DNA of 64,000 nucleotides, taken from Zhengella sedimenti (GTDB lineage: Bacteria; Pseudomonadota; Alphaproteobacteria; Rhizobiales; Rhizobiaceae). The notes beneath the pieces are model-generated. The model saw only the letters and a list, made by a program, of their open reading frames with translations, searched no databases and was not told the origin of the DNA. Shown in pieces: positions 63,706 through 64,000 of this stretch (its first letter is position 1; every line of letters starts with the position of its first letter). A program made the position numbers and the translations under genes. The stretch covers positions 325,391 through 389,390 of the forward strand of contig NZ_JBKFFP010000005.1 in the NCBI RefSeq assembly GCF_046506625.1, written 5' to 3'.

Positions 63706-63719
63706 GTCAAACCTTTGAC
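63706..63719. promoter_or_regulatory. palindrome upstream of the copper operon
   Basis: GTCAAA-CC-TTTGAC, perfect 6-base arms, 22 bases before the first ATG. Candidate binding site of a copper-responsive regulator not encoded in the window. Confidence 0.45.
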
Positions 63720-63922
63720 AAGCAAGGATGCTATCAATTTTCCGTTAGGCCCTGTTTCGCGCTCGTGTGGCCAGTCACAGTGTTTAATGTATTTGATCCC
63801 AAGTTTTGATATTTGGCTCTGTCCGGAATTGGTGGGGAGGCCATAATTCTGTAATGGCCACTTTGGCCTCGAATGACGCTGGCGATATACACACAGGCGC
63901 GGAATGTCGTCAGCGCGTATTT

Positions 63923-64000
63923 CTAGGGTTCAGACTCAATCATAGCCAGAATGCGACGAGGGTCGCCAGTGCGACGGCGGAGAGAAAGTTTCTGGCGAGC
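63923..64000 (-). mobile_element. end of an IS5-type insertion sequence (truncated by window edge)
   Basis: The sequence CTAGGGTTCAGACTCAAT near 63923-63940 resembles IS427/IS5-group termini and sits directly beyond the transposase stop, as is usual for these elements. Only the last part of the element is visible. The left end was set at CTAG. Confidence 0.5.
63940..64000 (-). CDS. IS5-family transposase, C-terminal end (partial)
   Basis: Nineteen visible residues LARNFLSAVALATLVAFWL then TGA. The pattern (R/K)LARNFL-x-AV-x-LA-x(3)-W is the typical C-terminus of IS5 (IS427 group) DDE transposases. The frame is open to the right window edge. Confidence 0.55.
   Translation of the reverse strand, partial: LARNFLSAVALATLVAFWL

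Overview
The window looks like a chromosomal segment of an alphaproteobacterium of the order Hyphomicrobiales (rhizobia-like; Phyllobacteriaceae or Rhizobiaceae would fit). This rests on high GC, the syntenic blocks plsX-fabH-ihfA-merR, rplM-rpsI, argC-speB, clpP-clpX-lon-hupB, a DUF2842 gene beside heme A synthase, and typical rhizobial small genes (DUF177, DUF1330). No species is claimed.

Region by region. 1-8.4 kb is core: an MFS transporter tail, a K+-independent H+-pyrophosphatase, BamE, a bc1-assembly chaperone, DUF177, PlsX-FabH-IhfA-MerR and tRNA-Pro(GGG). 8.4-17.8 kb is an exopolysaccharide locus of Wzy type: O-antigen ligase-like protein, priming sugar-phosphate transferase, glycosyltransferase, OPX lipoprotein, a PCP protein whose fused kinase domain looks degenerate, a GNAT/FemAB-like protein and a polysaccharide deacetylase. 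17.8-33.4 kb is mixed housekeeping: heme A synthase, ArgC, agmatinase, ribosomal proteins L13/S9, acyl-CoA enzymes, a YefM-YoeB toxin-antitoxin pair, a glyoxalase-like gene with an in-frame stop, MetY, an SDR, a cupin and a P450. Two tandem minus-strand small RNA candidates lie between the LysE-type exporter and metY. 33.5-41.7 kb holds a Cys-rich orphan, ClpP, ClpX, Lon, HU and adenine deaminase. 41.9-43.9 kb is arsR-arsC-arsC-arsH without an efflux pump.

Near 44.3 kb a 3'-terminal tRNA fragment (minus strand) sits next to an AT-rich gene-free stretch. It probably marks the left edge of an integrated accessory region that runs off the right end. That region has a catabolic cluster (44.7-59.0 kb): two pairs of acyl-CoA dehydrogenases in divergent operons, two atypical crotonases, an acyl-CoA ligase, a nitronate monooxygenase-like flavoprotein, a TRAP transporter, two SDRs and an IclR regulator. 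The plus-strand genes are nearly all translationally coupled. A TCCCA-N5-TGGGA type palindrome occurs in opposite orientations at both ends of the divergent promoter. The likely logic is: the TRAP system imports an organic acid, the ligase activates it to a CoA ester, heteromeric dehydrogenases, crotonases and SDRs oxidise it, and IclR senses an intermediate. There is no thiolase in the cluster. It is followed by a minus-strand copper-handling operon (59.2-63.7 kb: CusF-like protein, cupredoxin, multicopper oxidase, TolC-type lipoprotein, small lipoprotein, His-rich secreted protein) and, at the right edge, the end of an IS5-type transposase.

Starts were chosen from Shine-Dalgarno (SD) spacing and family N-termini. 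No database search was possible, so product names rest on recognised motifs.
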